Under the pieces are notes generated by a model. That model was not told the DNA's origin, made no database searches, and saw nothing but the letters and a program-made list of their open reading frames with translations. Below, in pieces: positions 49,301 through 62,028 of a stretch of 64,000 nt of DNA. Origin of the DNA: Gymnorhina tibicen (lineage: Eukaryota > Chordata > Aves > Passeriformes > Artamidae); NCBI GenBank assembly GCA_013399875.1, contig VXAZ01018984.1, positions 6,864,264 through 6,928,263 on the forward strand, given 5' to 3'. Made by a program: the position numbers and the translations under genes. Position 1 is the first letter of the stretch. Each line of letters starts with the position of its first letter.

Positions 49301-52300
49301 AATTTGTGTTTATTAGTGGCAGCATTCTTCCAGAAATAACAATAAGTTGGTTTGATGTGTTACGCTAACTTGGGAAGAACTGTCTCTGACTATGAAAGGC
49401 ATGGGCAAGTTACTAGTGACAGGAGGAAAGGGTTTAAAATGGAAATAGTTAAAATTTGGCTTTCTCTAGTATCGCTCATGTTACAATCATGATACAGATT
49501 CATAGGTGGCAACCCAGAAATACCCAGTAGAAGTCAAATAATTGTCCACCTTTCCATGGCTTTTTCCTTATACATCTGGAACTCATCTTTATCATCCCTC
49601 TTATCTTAATACCCCCATTTTAACTTGTATGTACTCTAGCATAACTGGTTTTTGGTGCCTTTGTTTGTTGATGAGGTTCCTGTTGATATTAATTTCGTTT
49701 GCATTAAGGAGGAACGAGGAGGTTATTAGGAAGTGGTTTCTGATGGTAAGGGTGGTGGAAACTGGATAGTCTGACTAAGGGTATTGTGGAATCTATGTCA
49801 CTGGGAATCTCTTTAAGAACATTTTGGATAAATAGTGGATAGAAAGCACTATTAGATCACCATTAACTGAAAGTATTTTTTCCTTTTGGTCTGTTAAGTT
49901 ATTGAACCCATATCTTGTGTCTGAGAGAGGTTCTGGAGTGTATATCTGTGTGACATTAATAGTTCTGTATTGGCTCATGTGTGCATATATGTGTGTATAA
50001 TCGCATGAATTTGTGACAAGTTCAAATGTCCAGAAACTCATAGGATGCGTTTCTTTGCATTGCAGTAGCTCAGAAAAACTACATTACAAATGTCTTAGAG
50101 GTTTTTTTGCTTCGGCAACCAGTGTATTTCTATGAACACTCCTACAGTGACATTTTGCAAAATTCCTTCAGTTACCCATTCCAAGGTATGCTAGCACACC
50201 AGCCAACTGGTGGAAAACTAAGTGCCAGTTTTGTCCACCAAACCGATGAAATTCCACTCTCTTTTTCCAGGGGCAACGTTTTCTGTTTTGAGTCTTCAGA
50301 TGTTTGAAGTATTTCAAGGATCAGTCATCTCAAATTCCACTAACTTTCTCTGCCTTTAGTGTTTCCTGTTGGCTACTGTAGACCCTTGAGACAACCAGCA
50401 ATAGCAAAGACTTGGTAGAGTGACTTTGATGGAATTGAAGCAATCTGAAATTGAGACTGTGTATGAAAATACTCTTGTAGAGTTTTCTTAATGATGGGAA
50501 AAGGTGATAACTTGTCTTGTGTTCAGAAATAGAACTGGCATTATTTCTCTTCCCAAAAACCATTGGGCAAATCTTTCAAGGAACAGTGTTGTTTTAAACC
50601 CTCCCACCCTCCCCTACACAAAAAATTGCTGTAAGGTTGTTCTCTTTATGTTACAGGATTGTCCAAAAGTCCTGCAGCAATTAATTTATCATGTAACTTA
50701 CATTTTATGTAGTTAAAAGAATGTCTTGGTATTCACTGAATGTATTATCTGTAGTTTAGAAGAAAAATATTCAGTATTTTAAGATGGAAGATAGCTCTGC
50801 TGAGGGTGTCCCGTCATTTTCCCCATTTACCACTTCATTTTCTATTCCCTTTCTCTTCTACCCTTGATTAAATACTGTGCTATGGTGCTCATGAGAGTAA
50901 TTGGGATGAGCAGAAGCATTACTAACAGGAAAAAATTGCAGCCTCCAGCAAGTACTTTTTCTTATTAGTCAATGTGCCACCTTATAAGAATGTGATTAAT
51001 TTCAGATCAGAACTTCACTTTAATGGTGTGCTGATGTAATACTGTATGTAGGTCATTTGTTCTTCCAGCCCCCAAAAATCTGCTGGGCATCGAGGTAGTC
51101 CTTGTCTTATTTCTGTATCTATGATGACCACTGATGAAAGAATAGCTTTTTATACTAGTGCTGTTATCTTCATTGGGGAATTTATCTTGGTCTGAAGCCT
51201 AACACTACAGAATTAGTAGTAATACAGTAGTTGGAAGTTTTACTTTATTCAAATAAAAAATTGCTGGTAGGCCCATTTTGATAGAACTGTACTCATGGAG
51301 AATAGGCTGTAGCACAGGAATGAAGACTGCATCTCTTTTTTGACTGTGTGATGTCAGTAGGGCATTTGAGAAATGCACTTTCTGCCTAGTTGTTAATTAT
51401 AGTGCATATCCTGAATTATCTTGGATACTGAGATGAACATGAAAGAAGAGCAAAACATTGATGCTTGCTAAGCTTAGCTTTGGTCAGGAGTGTTGATGTT
51501 GGTACTAGGATTGGATAAAACCAGCTGAGTCAAAACTGTAACTTTTGTGGATTATTCCATTTGGTCAAATGATACCTGTTGTGGAAATAGTAAGGCAGCT
51601 GTGTCTCTCTACAACAACCATGGAAACTGCTTAAAAAAGGCAAAAGTTCTGATTCCTAATTATATGGAATTGGTTTGTGTACATGCAAGATTTGCCTAGT
51701 ATGTCTATGATGTCTCCCTTGAAAATCAGGAACTTGTGTTTGTGCTGCTTATAAAGAACATCGTAAAAAAGCCCACAACACCACAACTCCAAGACAAAAC
51801 TGAAATACCTGGCATGGAAAATGTCACAGCAATAGTAAGGAAAGAAAAGCATATGCTTATGATCATATCAGACTGTCAGGAACTTGGGGAAAGAAGGGCT
51901 GAATATCCAGCTAAAGTGAAATGGAGGTAGGAGGATTCTGAATTTTGTTGGTTTAAAAATAAATTATATTTTACTCAATTTACATACTTCTAACTTCTGG
52001 GACTTTATCAAAAGCATTCATTAGTGCTTCTTTCACCAAAAAAATCCATTTTGCTAAGCTTTTTTTTTTTTTAAATTCTAAAGAGTGAGAAAAGCATTTT
52101 GGCTTGCACAGCAAGCCCATTCTATGTGAACCCATGTGAAGCCAGGGAACAGACTTCCCTAAAACAGCAGGTAAAGGGCCCATGTAAAACATCTAGGAGA
52201 GACATTGATGTTAAGATGCTCAGTTACAGACCTGCTTCCGAATAAGCGCTTTGAAATAATTGCATTCATACCCAGCTGTTAGTCACACATTTCTGCTGCC

Positions 52301-54270
52301 CACTTGCCCCTTAAAGATAGAAGTGTTTTCCACTGAAGACTGCACCGTTGGGGAATTAATTTCATTCATAAGTGAATAAATTCAAAAGTGCCGTTTCTTG
52401 GTCTTGTTCCTGGCTCCTGTTAGTCAATGTGCAGTTCCAGTCCAAAAGCCCTTCCTGAATATTGATTAGCTTAGCATTTTAAGCTGGTAGAATGTAACCC
52501 TGTGTACAGAACACCAACTTCTGTTTGAAGGAGTATGAGATAAGGAATAGTTGAAAATGTTCTTGGGATGGTGTTTGATTAATTTGCAAGTCTGTGGGAT
52601 GGAAGAACAATCCGAGGGACTCTGCATGTAAACTCATGGCCACTTTGTTGTCTTTGCCAACCAGCTGATTCCATGAGCTATCACCGTTGGATAAATTTGC
52701 AGAGCGCCTACTATGCTGCAAACTTCTTGTGATGTGAGCTTTGAATATACAAGTGGACAGACCTCATGTTACCTAGATTTCACATAGAGAGTTTTGCTGC
52801 TCATTGGAGTTCACTGTTCAGAGACTAAAATTAAGCATCAAAATTAATTACAAAAACCTATCTTTATTTGCTAACTTTTATTTTTATAATTTAGTAGTAG
52901 TAATGACTGCCTTATCTGTCAACATAAAACACAATCCTCTGGTATTGTATCAACTGTATTTCAAATGACTTTGAAATTTTTCTTCAGCAGTACTATAATA
53001 AGAAAGTGTGGTGCCATAAAGTAATTACATAACTCATAAATTTGGAGTCTAACTCTGAAGAGGAGACTGTTTTCTCACAATCATGGAAAAATATTCTGTG
53101 CATTAAACAGCCACAGAATGGAGAAAATGCTTTGGTTGCTGATTGGAATGTTGTGTGAGTTAACCTCTCCGTCTGTACCATGTCCTCAGGGAAATAGTTA
53201 GTTATCATTTGTATTTATAATTGCTGTTTGTTGACCCCCAGCTGTGAGCTGGCAACCAGGAAGATTCTCCAGCTGCCTGACTAGAAGTCAAGCTTTCACA
53301 GGCTTTACAGGCAAGTAGAAAAGGAAGGACTTCTCTTAACTGTAAACACAAGATGTGACTGATGATGCAAAAAGAAGTGTAACATAAGGAGTCTGGTGAG
53401 TGAAACAATACAATGAAATTTGGTATGCAGAAGATTGCAAATTCTTGGAGATCATTGAAAGAACTACCTTATTTGGTAAGAAATCCCATTTAATTTGCCC
53501 TAATAAATTCCAGAAAAGTCTCAGGGCTTCTACAAATGGGAACCTCTGCTTGTACATGTATTCAATATGAGAGTTGTCTGAGGAAAAAAACCTCTCGTTT
53601 TATGAACTTATCACCACTAGAATATGATCACATGCCAGAAACAGCAATGTAACGTCAAGTGATGACTACTGTCTGTCTTCCTGTGGTATGGACTTCTCCA
53701 CATGTCAGTTCTGAAGCTCGTTTCAGTGTCTTATCTGTTGTCCTCTGGGCCATGCACTACTGTGAAAAGCTTAATTCTGTCTTCTCCCTGACCTTCTCAA
53801 CACTAATGATGGGCTGTTTTTAGTTCCATTTGTATCACATTGTGTTAAGGGCTGTATTATCAGCTAAAGCAGCAAAGATTATTAGTTATATTGTAGAGAT
53901 TAAATTAATAGCTCTTTTCTGAGTGCACAGACAATCTATGAATAGATTTATCTTGATACGGAATTTCACTACCACCCAGTATTCAAAAAAGAAATGCAAT
54001 CTTTAGCAGCTTTTCTTTTCACCCATTGCTGACTTACAGTATAGTAAGAATGCATATGTCAGAGGCTGTTATTTTCTTTGACCTGAGTAGAAGCAGTTTC
54101 AGATGTACAAAAATAAACCTAAAAACATAATTTTTCTTTGCTTTGTGCTTGGGTTGAAAGCATCAGCTAGTCCTGTGTATCACATGAAACAGAAAGCAGT
54201 GTTCACTATCCTGAACAGTTACTTTTATTGATAATGGAACAGAGAAATTTAGAGTATCTATGTGGTGTAA

Positions 54271-54289
54271 TGCATCACCATGTGATGCA
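54271..54289. repeat. 8-bp hairpin with 3-nt loop
   Basis: tgcatcac, then cat, then gtgatgca form a perfect short inverted repeat. Nothing else supports a function. Confidence 0.85.
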
Positions 54290-57200
54290 ATTTATATGGA
54301 TACAGAAAGTTGGTACGATTATTATACTAGGGCTTTTTTGTATCAGTAAGAGAAAATGACAGGTTGCCACTGAAGAACTTGCACTATGTTTCGCAGTTAT
54401 CTTCAAATCACCAGGAGTGGGCCAGAGTCCCATAACAAGATTATGCTCAGTTTAAGAACTCCTATGAATAAATAAGGAATGAGTCAGGTGATTTTCAATC
54501 ACAAGTTGAGTTCTTTATTTTTTTTTAAGGGGAGCTTTCTTCCAAGGATTTAAAAAAAAGCCTTTTGACATAACTTTTCTTCAGTTCACTTTTTAGAAAC
54601 TTGTTTTTTTTGAAGTGAAATTTTGAAGTATGAAGTTCATATATGTCAAGGGCAGAAGGCAGTACCATATCATCCTGGGTTTAGTTTGAAAAGAAAGCAT
54701 GTGTGTGTTTGGTTAGGATACAGGTGTAACAGAGATTGTGCTGGAACTTCTGCATCCAGAGTTAAAAGGGATGCCAGCAAGTTATCAGGTCTGCCACTGA
54801 TAACAGCAATTATGTTGTGCTTCTTACATTCTGGGTAGCATTAATATTTAAATATATAAACCTTTCCATTATACTCTTCAATTTACGTTACAGAACTCTG
54901 ACGCAAAAACTGAAGGCAATTATTCTGTGGTGTCAGTAGCCCATTTGTCTCTTTCAGAGATCCATGAAATTGTCTGTTGATTGTTGTGCCTAGAAATTAA
55001 TTTTCGATTACCTGCTCTTCTTAACACAGACCACCAACTGCAATTCAAAGTCATTCTTTTGGGAAATGTATCTGCTTTCTGCAGATCCTATGCATTGTAC
55101 CCAGGAGCTCATTTTTCCTCTCAGCCACTCGGTGGCACTAGGCTTCTTCGAGACGATGAACGCTGCTGTGAAATATGCCTGGGCTTCAGGGTAGAAGGCT
55201 GCTCGATTTCTTGTGTCATATGATAGCTAAGCCTTTTGATTAAAACATGGTTTATGTTTTCCTTATTTTATACAAATAGCAGTCAGATACTATTTGGAGA
55301 GCATTTAGGAGCAGCATGCCACTCTGCAATGTAGAAAACTGTGTTGAGGCACTGGGAAGAGAGCAAGCAGGGTTCTCTTGATTTGTTGGCAGGTGGGGCT
55401 CGTGGCAAGGAAGCCTCTTTGAGCTTTTTAGTTCTGATGATGCCACTGTCATAGCCAGGGAGCTGTAACCCTGCAGTGCTAAGAAACTGTCAGTGCCTTG
55501 TCCTTGGAGTTGGGAAGGATATGAGATCTCTCAGGAGTAAAGGATCCTGACAGATAAAATACCATGGCAAGTGAAATCCTTATGCTGAAGCTCGACAAGG
55601 TCATGTGCCAAACTTGAACTGTAGAGTTCTGTGGTGTTGCCTAAGGGGAAGAGATGCCTAAAGGCACTGGGTAGCTGGCAGGCTAAGGAGTTCTCTTGTG
55701 ATGTGGAGGAATGCTTTGAGTGAGGTGATGGACAGGCCAGCTCAGCATGCTTGTACTCTGCCTTTCTAAGCATCAGCTGGCTGTAAAAGAAATTTGCAGT
55801 TTTTTGAGTAGCAGAGTGAGAGTATCTAATTGTTCAGAGCTGTTGCTTAGTAGCAATTGAGGTACTATATGGACGGAAAAATAAAATCCTACTGTATTGA
55901 GGCATAACAGAGTTTAGACTTGGTTTCTTTTTTACTATACTTTGTGTCAAGACATTTCAGAAAAGAATGATTTAGTAATAGACACTGTACACAAATGAAA
56001 AAGCTAAATTTCATGCAATATGACATCATGCAAGAAAAGATACTATGTAAATCTTCTTTTTTTAATATTGTACTAAATCGGTGGGTTTTTCCTTTGTTTT
56101 GGTTTTTTTAGTATATAAACACTGCATAGAGATACTGATTAAAAGACACCTTTGTCATTCTGCACAGGCATAGGATGCTGCAACTGAAAGAAGCCATTAC
56201 GGCCAAGGCAGTTACAGCTCTCAATTTTCCACCTGGCTTTTGATTGTAGCAGATGCAGTGCTTGAATCTTACTCTTACAAATATCTCCTGTAGCTAAGCT
56301 CTTCTGCATTTTGCCTTTAAGACTGTGACTTTCCAATTTAGCAAATGTTGGTAATAAAGAGGTTCAAAATTTCCCAGGGAAAGGACAAAAAAAATTTGTG
56401 CTTAGAAAATGGGACGGCATCAACCTTATTCTCTAGGAAAGTAGGCTAATAAATAGTCTTTTGTAAAAGTTCATGTACTCTTCCACTGCAGACCTGGGAA
56501 TAATAGTACTGCATAGTACTGAACTCCAGAACAGTCTTTATATATGCTGGCTTTTTTGCAATGATTGTGTTTGCTTTATGACTTCAGTAAGTGGAAAGAA
56601 AACAAAACCTAAGTTTTGGTTAATCCAGTCGATACATACAGAATTAAGGCTGCAGAAGGTATGGGCTTTGATATTTGATCAGATTTTTTTGCTCAGCACA
56701 TTCAGTAGTATCTAGTCTTTATGCAGCTTCTGATGCCCGTTTCTGGAACCTCTTTACCTCTGTACTTTTATTTTACACTAAAAGCGACAGCAGCTAGGAG
56801 AAGGAGCTTACATCCAGAAAAGCATCTTAAAAATAGGGATACTGACCAAGAAGCAACATGCCCCTTTGTTTTGGATGTGTGAAGATGTCTCCTATGGTAT
56901 TGGAACCTGTTGACTGAAGTGAGGTTAGAACCTGGTTGAGGATAAGTAGTTTTAACATCAGTAATACTGGTATACTGCGAGTACTCTAGAAGTAAGATAT
57001 TCAAAAGTATAGTAGGAATACTTCTTCAGTGTTGTAAACATTTGAAAATAATGTCAGTCTGCCAACTCTAAGACAGCAAATATTTGCTGTTTAATACGTC
57101 AGCTTATTCTCTAAGTCCTGACTATATAGACATGGAAGACTGGTCTCACTTAAGAGACTTAAGTTCTTTTTAGTATAAATTTGAAAATTGTTATATGCCA

Positions 57201-59561
57201 AATAAGATTTTTGTGGCAGGTATTCTCTAGATCTAGAATTTATTGTGATAGGCCTACTGAAGTTTAGTCCATGAGGATTCATCTTATTCATGTTACGGGA
57301 TAAAAACTTGACTTCAGCACTGAGCAAGTCTGGGTTTTTGTGGTGTTGCCTGCTTAGTGTGGGAACGAAACAGAAACTGTTACCTGAACCTATAAGTGCC
57401 ACTGTCCCATTCAAAACAGAAGACTGTGTTTAACTTAATTCTTAAAGAAAATCATAACCTATCTTTTATCCTTCTAAAATCTAGACTATTGACCAAGAGG
57501 CTATCTTTTTTTAGGCTTCTTAACAATTTGCCCTGAGTACCTAGCTGTTAACAAATAATGAGAGCATTGATTTGCTGAAAGGAAAAAAAACCCAAACTGG
57601 AGCATATTAGACTATTAAATTAAAAATTTATTCCAATTAGCACTGGGGGGACTGCTTTCTAGCATACTAAATTAGGCAGCTGGGAATTAATGGCAAGTGA
57701 AAATCATTATAATGACAGTCTTTTTTGGTAAGGATTTGAGAAAGTTTCTGACAGTGTCATCATGACCTCAAAGAGTTTAAATTGCTCTCTATACTGAAGC
57801 TGCATAAATGTTGATTAGTGAAAAAGGTCTTTAGAGTACTTCCTAGCGGAGCTGAGCCTTTCCTGACTGTGAGGTCTAACTTGTCAGTGTAATAAGCCAC
57901 CCATCTCCGTTTGTTCAAACACCAGACTTGTCACATGCTCAGGATGAAGAATTCTGTGCCTTCATATATGATATTTAATGGCAAACCAGAGAGCCTTAAA
58001 CAACTAAGTTGCTGATTCAGTGATTGCATTTTTTCACCCATTGTCCTTCTAAACCAAAAATTTGCTATTTCTTTGCTGTTCTTTATTATGTGCACATTAT
58101 TTCTGTTAAATTTATAGGAAGAGCAGGAATTGCCAAAGAAACGTGGCAGCTACCGTTTAAAAGCAAAGCCACACAGTGAGTGAAAATAAATGGAAACAGA
58201 ATTGGGGGTAAAAGACCTGTAAACAGAGTAAAAAACAAGTTTTGTGCTTTGCTCTGTGATTAATCCTGTATCTAATGTTTTAGAATGTTGTTTTCTTGTG
58301 AACATCCAGACACTGATCCAGTCTCTACAATACTTGTATGACATTTGGACCCATGTGCATGTATGTATAACATAGTGTTCACTGGTTGTAATGCATCAGC
58401 AACTACATTTTCTCAATCTGATAAGCCTGACATCAGTCTGATTTTTAAGCTGCTATACTGACTCAAATTACTGAAGGATTGGATGTCCTGCCAGCAAGTA
58501 ACAGTGTGTGATGCAATTAACATTACTAAGGGTTATGTTGTACTGAAAATGAACTGTGGGTTCATTGCCTTACAAAGGGAATCATCTTCAGCTTCTTCTC
58601 TAGGCTCTGAAGCAGTAATAAAACTAGGGCTGTTGTTGAGGTAGGCTGGACAGACAGGGGTGCCCAAAAGCTTCAAGCTAGCCTAATTATCTTCCCAGGC
58701 CTTAGTTCAAGGGGTGTTATACCTCTCCAGGAGTGTTGTGTTCTCAGGTCTTTCCACTTTGCTCTGGCAAGGAGATCACCCTCTTAATAGCACACTGACT
58801 TCAACAACAGATAATTTTTTTGGGGAGGTGAATGCTGCCACACAGCCAGATTCTGTTGGTTATCCCTAGTTGTGGTTGGCAAGGTGAGTGGCAGCTTTGG
58901 TCATCTCTGAATTCAGACATAAAAGCCAGGTGAACTCTGATAGCTGTATAGTGTTCTGTTCTTCAGCTGGACATGCCTGGCATGCCAAATTTTCCTGTTC
59001 AGGTGAAGCACCTGTGTAAATCATGGGAAAGAATTGGACACTGTTTCATAGATATTAACGCTGTTCTTCCATTCTGTGGTCTAGAGCCAAATACTTGTTA
59101 GAAGACCATGCACATGTAGATACTGAAAGAGATAGGTGTCTTAAGCATCAAAGTTTTGAAAGTACAGGGGAAGGTGCAAAGCTAGTAAAATGTATGCATT
59201 GCAGGATTTCCAGCAAGTGGTTGTGGTTTCTGTCTCTGTGAGATTACCATAACTCTTCAAGATGGGATGTTGCATTTTGTATTGCTGCTGTTAGTCAAAG
59301 CTTGTAACAGTTTGCCTTGCTTCAAGTTCCCAATTCACTGCCCATTCAACTGTGATAATAAAAAAAAATTTTTCTTCTGGACTGGCAATTCCAGTAATTG
59401 ACATTACACTTTTTCTTCCAATAAAAAAAGAAAAAACCAAAACAAAAAACAAACCAACGAAAGTGGAGAAAAGTATGCAGTAGTGGAAAAATGCCGTTTG
59501 AGAAGAAGAATTTCTCAAAGAATGCTATAAACCCCTGTTTACCAGAGCAGCTGTAGGCCAA

Positions 59562-59577
59562 TGTTTCCATGGAAACA
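59562..59577. repeat. Perfect 16-bp palindrome resembling an RFX X-box
   Basis: tgtttccatggaaaca is self-complementary over 16 bp. It resembles the dyad X-box bound by RFX factors, but it has T and A where the strongest consensus has purine and pyrimidine at the inner positions, so binding is doubtful. Confidence 0.6.
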
Positions 59578-60239
59578 GAAAGAATTCAAATAATATTAGC
59601 CATAGCATATCTGTTATATATTGCATTAACGACACTATACCAAAGGGTCACTTGTGGTTTCATTTACGGGGTCCACTTTTGAGTGATTTATCACCAATAT
59701 TACAGGCTAGAATTTAAAATTAGAAATGGAAGGTTCAGCCTTAATTGGCTTATAATAATATTGGGAAGGAAAAAAATATTTATTTAATCATATGTCTAGA
59801 AGAGTTTTGAGTTTTTGATATGCAGAAAGTTCTTAGTCTTTTCTTAGAAACAAAATCATGCTCAAGCCATGAAACAGATTATCCCCATTTGGCATCCAAA
59901 AGTGCTGACTCCAGCAGTATAGATGATAGAACTAGAACATTCTTTTATTTGCAAGAAAAATCAATCTGTTCTTGAGCTTGGTATGTACCTGTTTGGGGAA
60001 AGGGGTTTGAATTCAGCTGTGTCTGCCAGATGAAGGTGGCTGGTGCTGGATTGCGGCAATAGGTGAATTGTTCTGATGTAGTTTGTCAGAACAATGATAG
60101 TCTTTAAATAAGAGTTTGACATAGGAGTGGTAGGGGTTTATCATGACTGTAAATACTGAGGTTCTCCCTCTTGTATCCCCTGATTTTAAATTTTTCTCTT
60201 TTTGGCACCCAGATCCTTACTAGTTCTATGGTCATAATC

Positions 60240-60254
60240 TTTTTTTTTTTTTTT
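60240..60254 (+). repeat. T15 homopolymer
   Basis: This is an uninterrupted T run. No LINE or retrocopy sequence adjoins it on either side. Confidence 0.85.
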
Positions 60255-61268
60255 CCCTCTCTGTACCACTGGCTGAAAAAAGGCAAACATAGAATTGAAG
60301 ATTCCTTACGGGTCATAAAGCAAATTTTGACCCTTTAAATGTTGGCTGAAGCATAGACTTGGGTGCTTTCAGGACACAGATAAAGTTTCAAGTGACAGAA
60401 GATTGAGATGTAAGTTATTTTTTTAATTTGAGTGATTTTGGAAAAAAAATAACTGACAGGTCCAGTGTTGAATAACCTGTTGGACACTGTTTAGATGTAC
60501 TCACATCTCTAAGGCATACATAAATAAGCTTCATGGAGTGGTCTATATTATATCCTGTATAAATGCAGGATAGAGATGCTCAAGGAGCTTTTTCTGTGTT
60601 TGGCAGAAAAATCTGGCACGAGTGTAGAAAACTTTCCCAAAGCTGTGTTCTGATAATGACTGCACTAGAATGCTTGCATAATGCTTTGCCTATTACAAAA
60701 GCTGTAAAAACATTAACTAATCCACAAAGCAGATTACATGTTGCAGATGTATCCCTCTGCTGGGAGGAAAGCATATGTGTATGTGAGTGAGGAGGAAAAG
60801 AAATCTATTAAAGGAGGCTTTATTTTGTCATTTTAAGCTTTATTGCATTTCTTTGACTGTATTTTCATACTTTCTTAAGAGTGGGGTTTTTTCCTAGGAT
60901 TCTGTTAAGGAAATTGCAGATGGACGTATGAAAAATGTATACACCTTTTTGAACACAGAAAATCCCTTTGTCTTGATTCTGTTTACAACCAAAGTGAATC
61001 TCAACACTCTAAAATTATTTGAAAGAGTGGTGACCATTCAGCAAAGCACCTCTCTGTCTGAAATTACAGTTTTTTCCCTTTTTTCCCCAGATACAGTTCT
61101 CAGGCTTTCTGCTGCACAGAAGCTTTGACACATATTCAGTGTGGCTCTTACTTTGATATTCTTGACAAATCGTGAATTCAGGTTTAGATGATTGCTGTCT
61201 TTTATCAGGTTTGTCAAGAGCTGATCCTTATCTAGGGCTGAACATGGATTTAGAATGCTGTGATAGGT

Positions 61269-61308
61269 GCTTAAAATTGCTTAAATTTGCTTAAAATTGC
61301 TTAAAACT
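61269..61308 (+). repeat. Four-copy 10-bp tandem repeat (gcttaaaatt)
   Basis: Four units, gcttaaaatt, gcttaaattt, gcttaaaatt and gcttaaaact, differ at one to three positions. It is a short minisatellite in intron 3. Confidence 0.9.
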
Positions 61309-61950
61309 AGAACTTAACTTCTGAGGCCACCTGTTGCATCCCAGCTCCCTTCAGAGCTGTTTATCTGTGCCTGCATGTTGCAAGTGGGTGTGCACATACC
61401 TGTATATAAGCGTATGAATTAAAGATAGCTGCTGAGTTAAAAATGGGATTGTTTAGGGGATGAGAAACAAGGCAAATCTTGCTGGGATGTGGGTGTTAGT
61501 GATGGCAGTGGTCCTTGCCATCACCCTCACTGAGTCTGCGGAGGCCAGGCTCTGCTCTCTTGGGTGTTGGAAACTGGATCCAAAGTGTGCTGCTTCTTCC
61601 TTCCTCATCTTTGCTCACTTGTCCTTGATGGTTTTGTCTTTATCAGCCTCCTCCCCAAAAGGAAAGGGAGGGGACCTTATCTCCCTCTCCTATAGGTCAT
61701 CTAATTTTTGGAATGAAGACTAGTTCTGATTCCATCACTTGCCTCTCCTGCCTTTTAACACCTTTGTTATCATCTTTCTGAGGTTTTTTGTGTATTTTCC
61801 AGTACATGGTTAGTGCAAATACAGCACTGTTCTCTGAGTCTTTGGAAAATTGTGTTATTCGTATTTCTGTGCTTAGCAATGTTACAAAATACTTTTGTGT
61901 TGTTATCGGTTACACTATTGGTGGCATTTCTGTGCTACAAAAGCACTGGC

Positions 61951-62028
61951 TGTTGCCCCTATCTTTTTGACTGACACCGTGGCAGGACAGGAGCATGGGC
62001 AGGTCCTGTCCTGCCACCAGCAGTGCTT
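61951..62028. repeat. Long two-part inverted repeat (hairpin)
   Basis: The inner arms gtggcaggacagga (61979-61992) and tcctgtcctgccac (62004-62017) pair perfectly over 14 bp around an 11-nt loop. Outer arms aagcactggctg (61951-61962) and cagcagtgctt (62018-62028) pair with one bulged G. Between the 5' arms is an unpaired 16-nt stretch, while the 3' arms are contiguous. It sits in a small G+C-rich patch. It could be a structured RNA, part of an unrecognised transposon, or a product of local template switching. Confidence 0.8.

Noticed and set aside
55300..55770. Two similar minus-strand segments (QEN...LPSA in both) about 300 bp apart
   Set aside because: The shared words are short ('aggcactggg', 'gttctcttg') and the flanks do not align, so I do not call a duplication.
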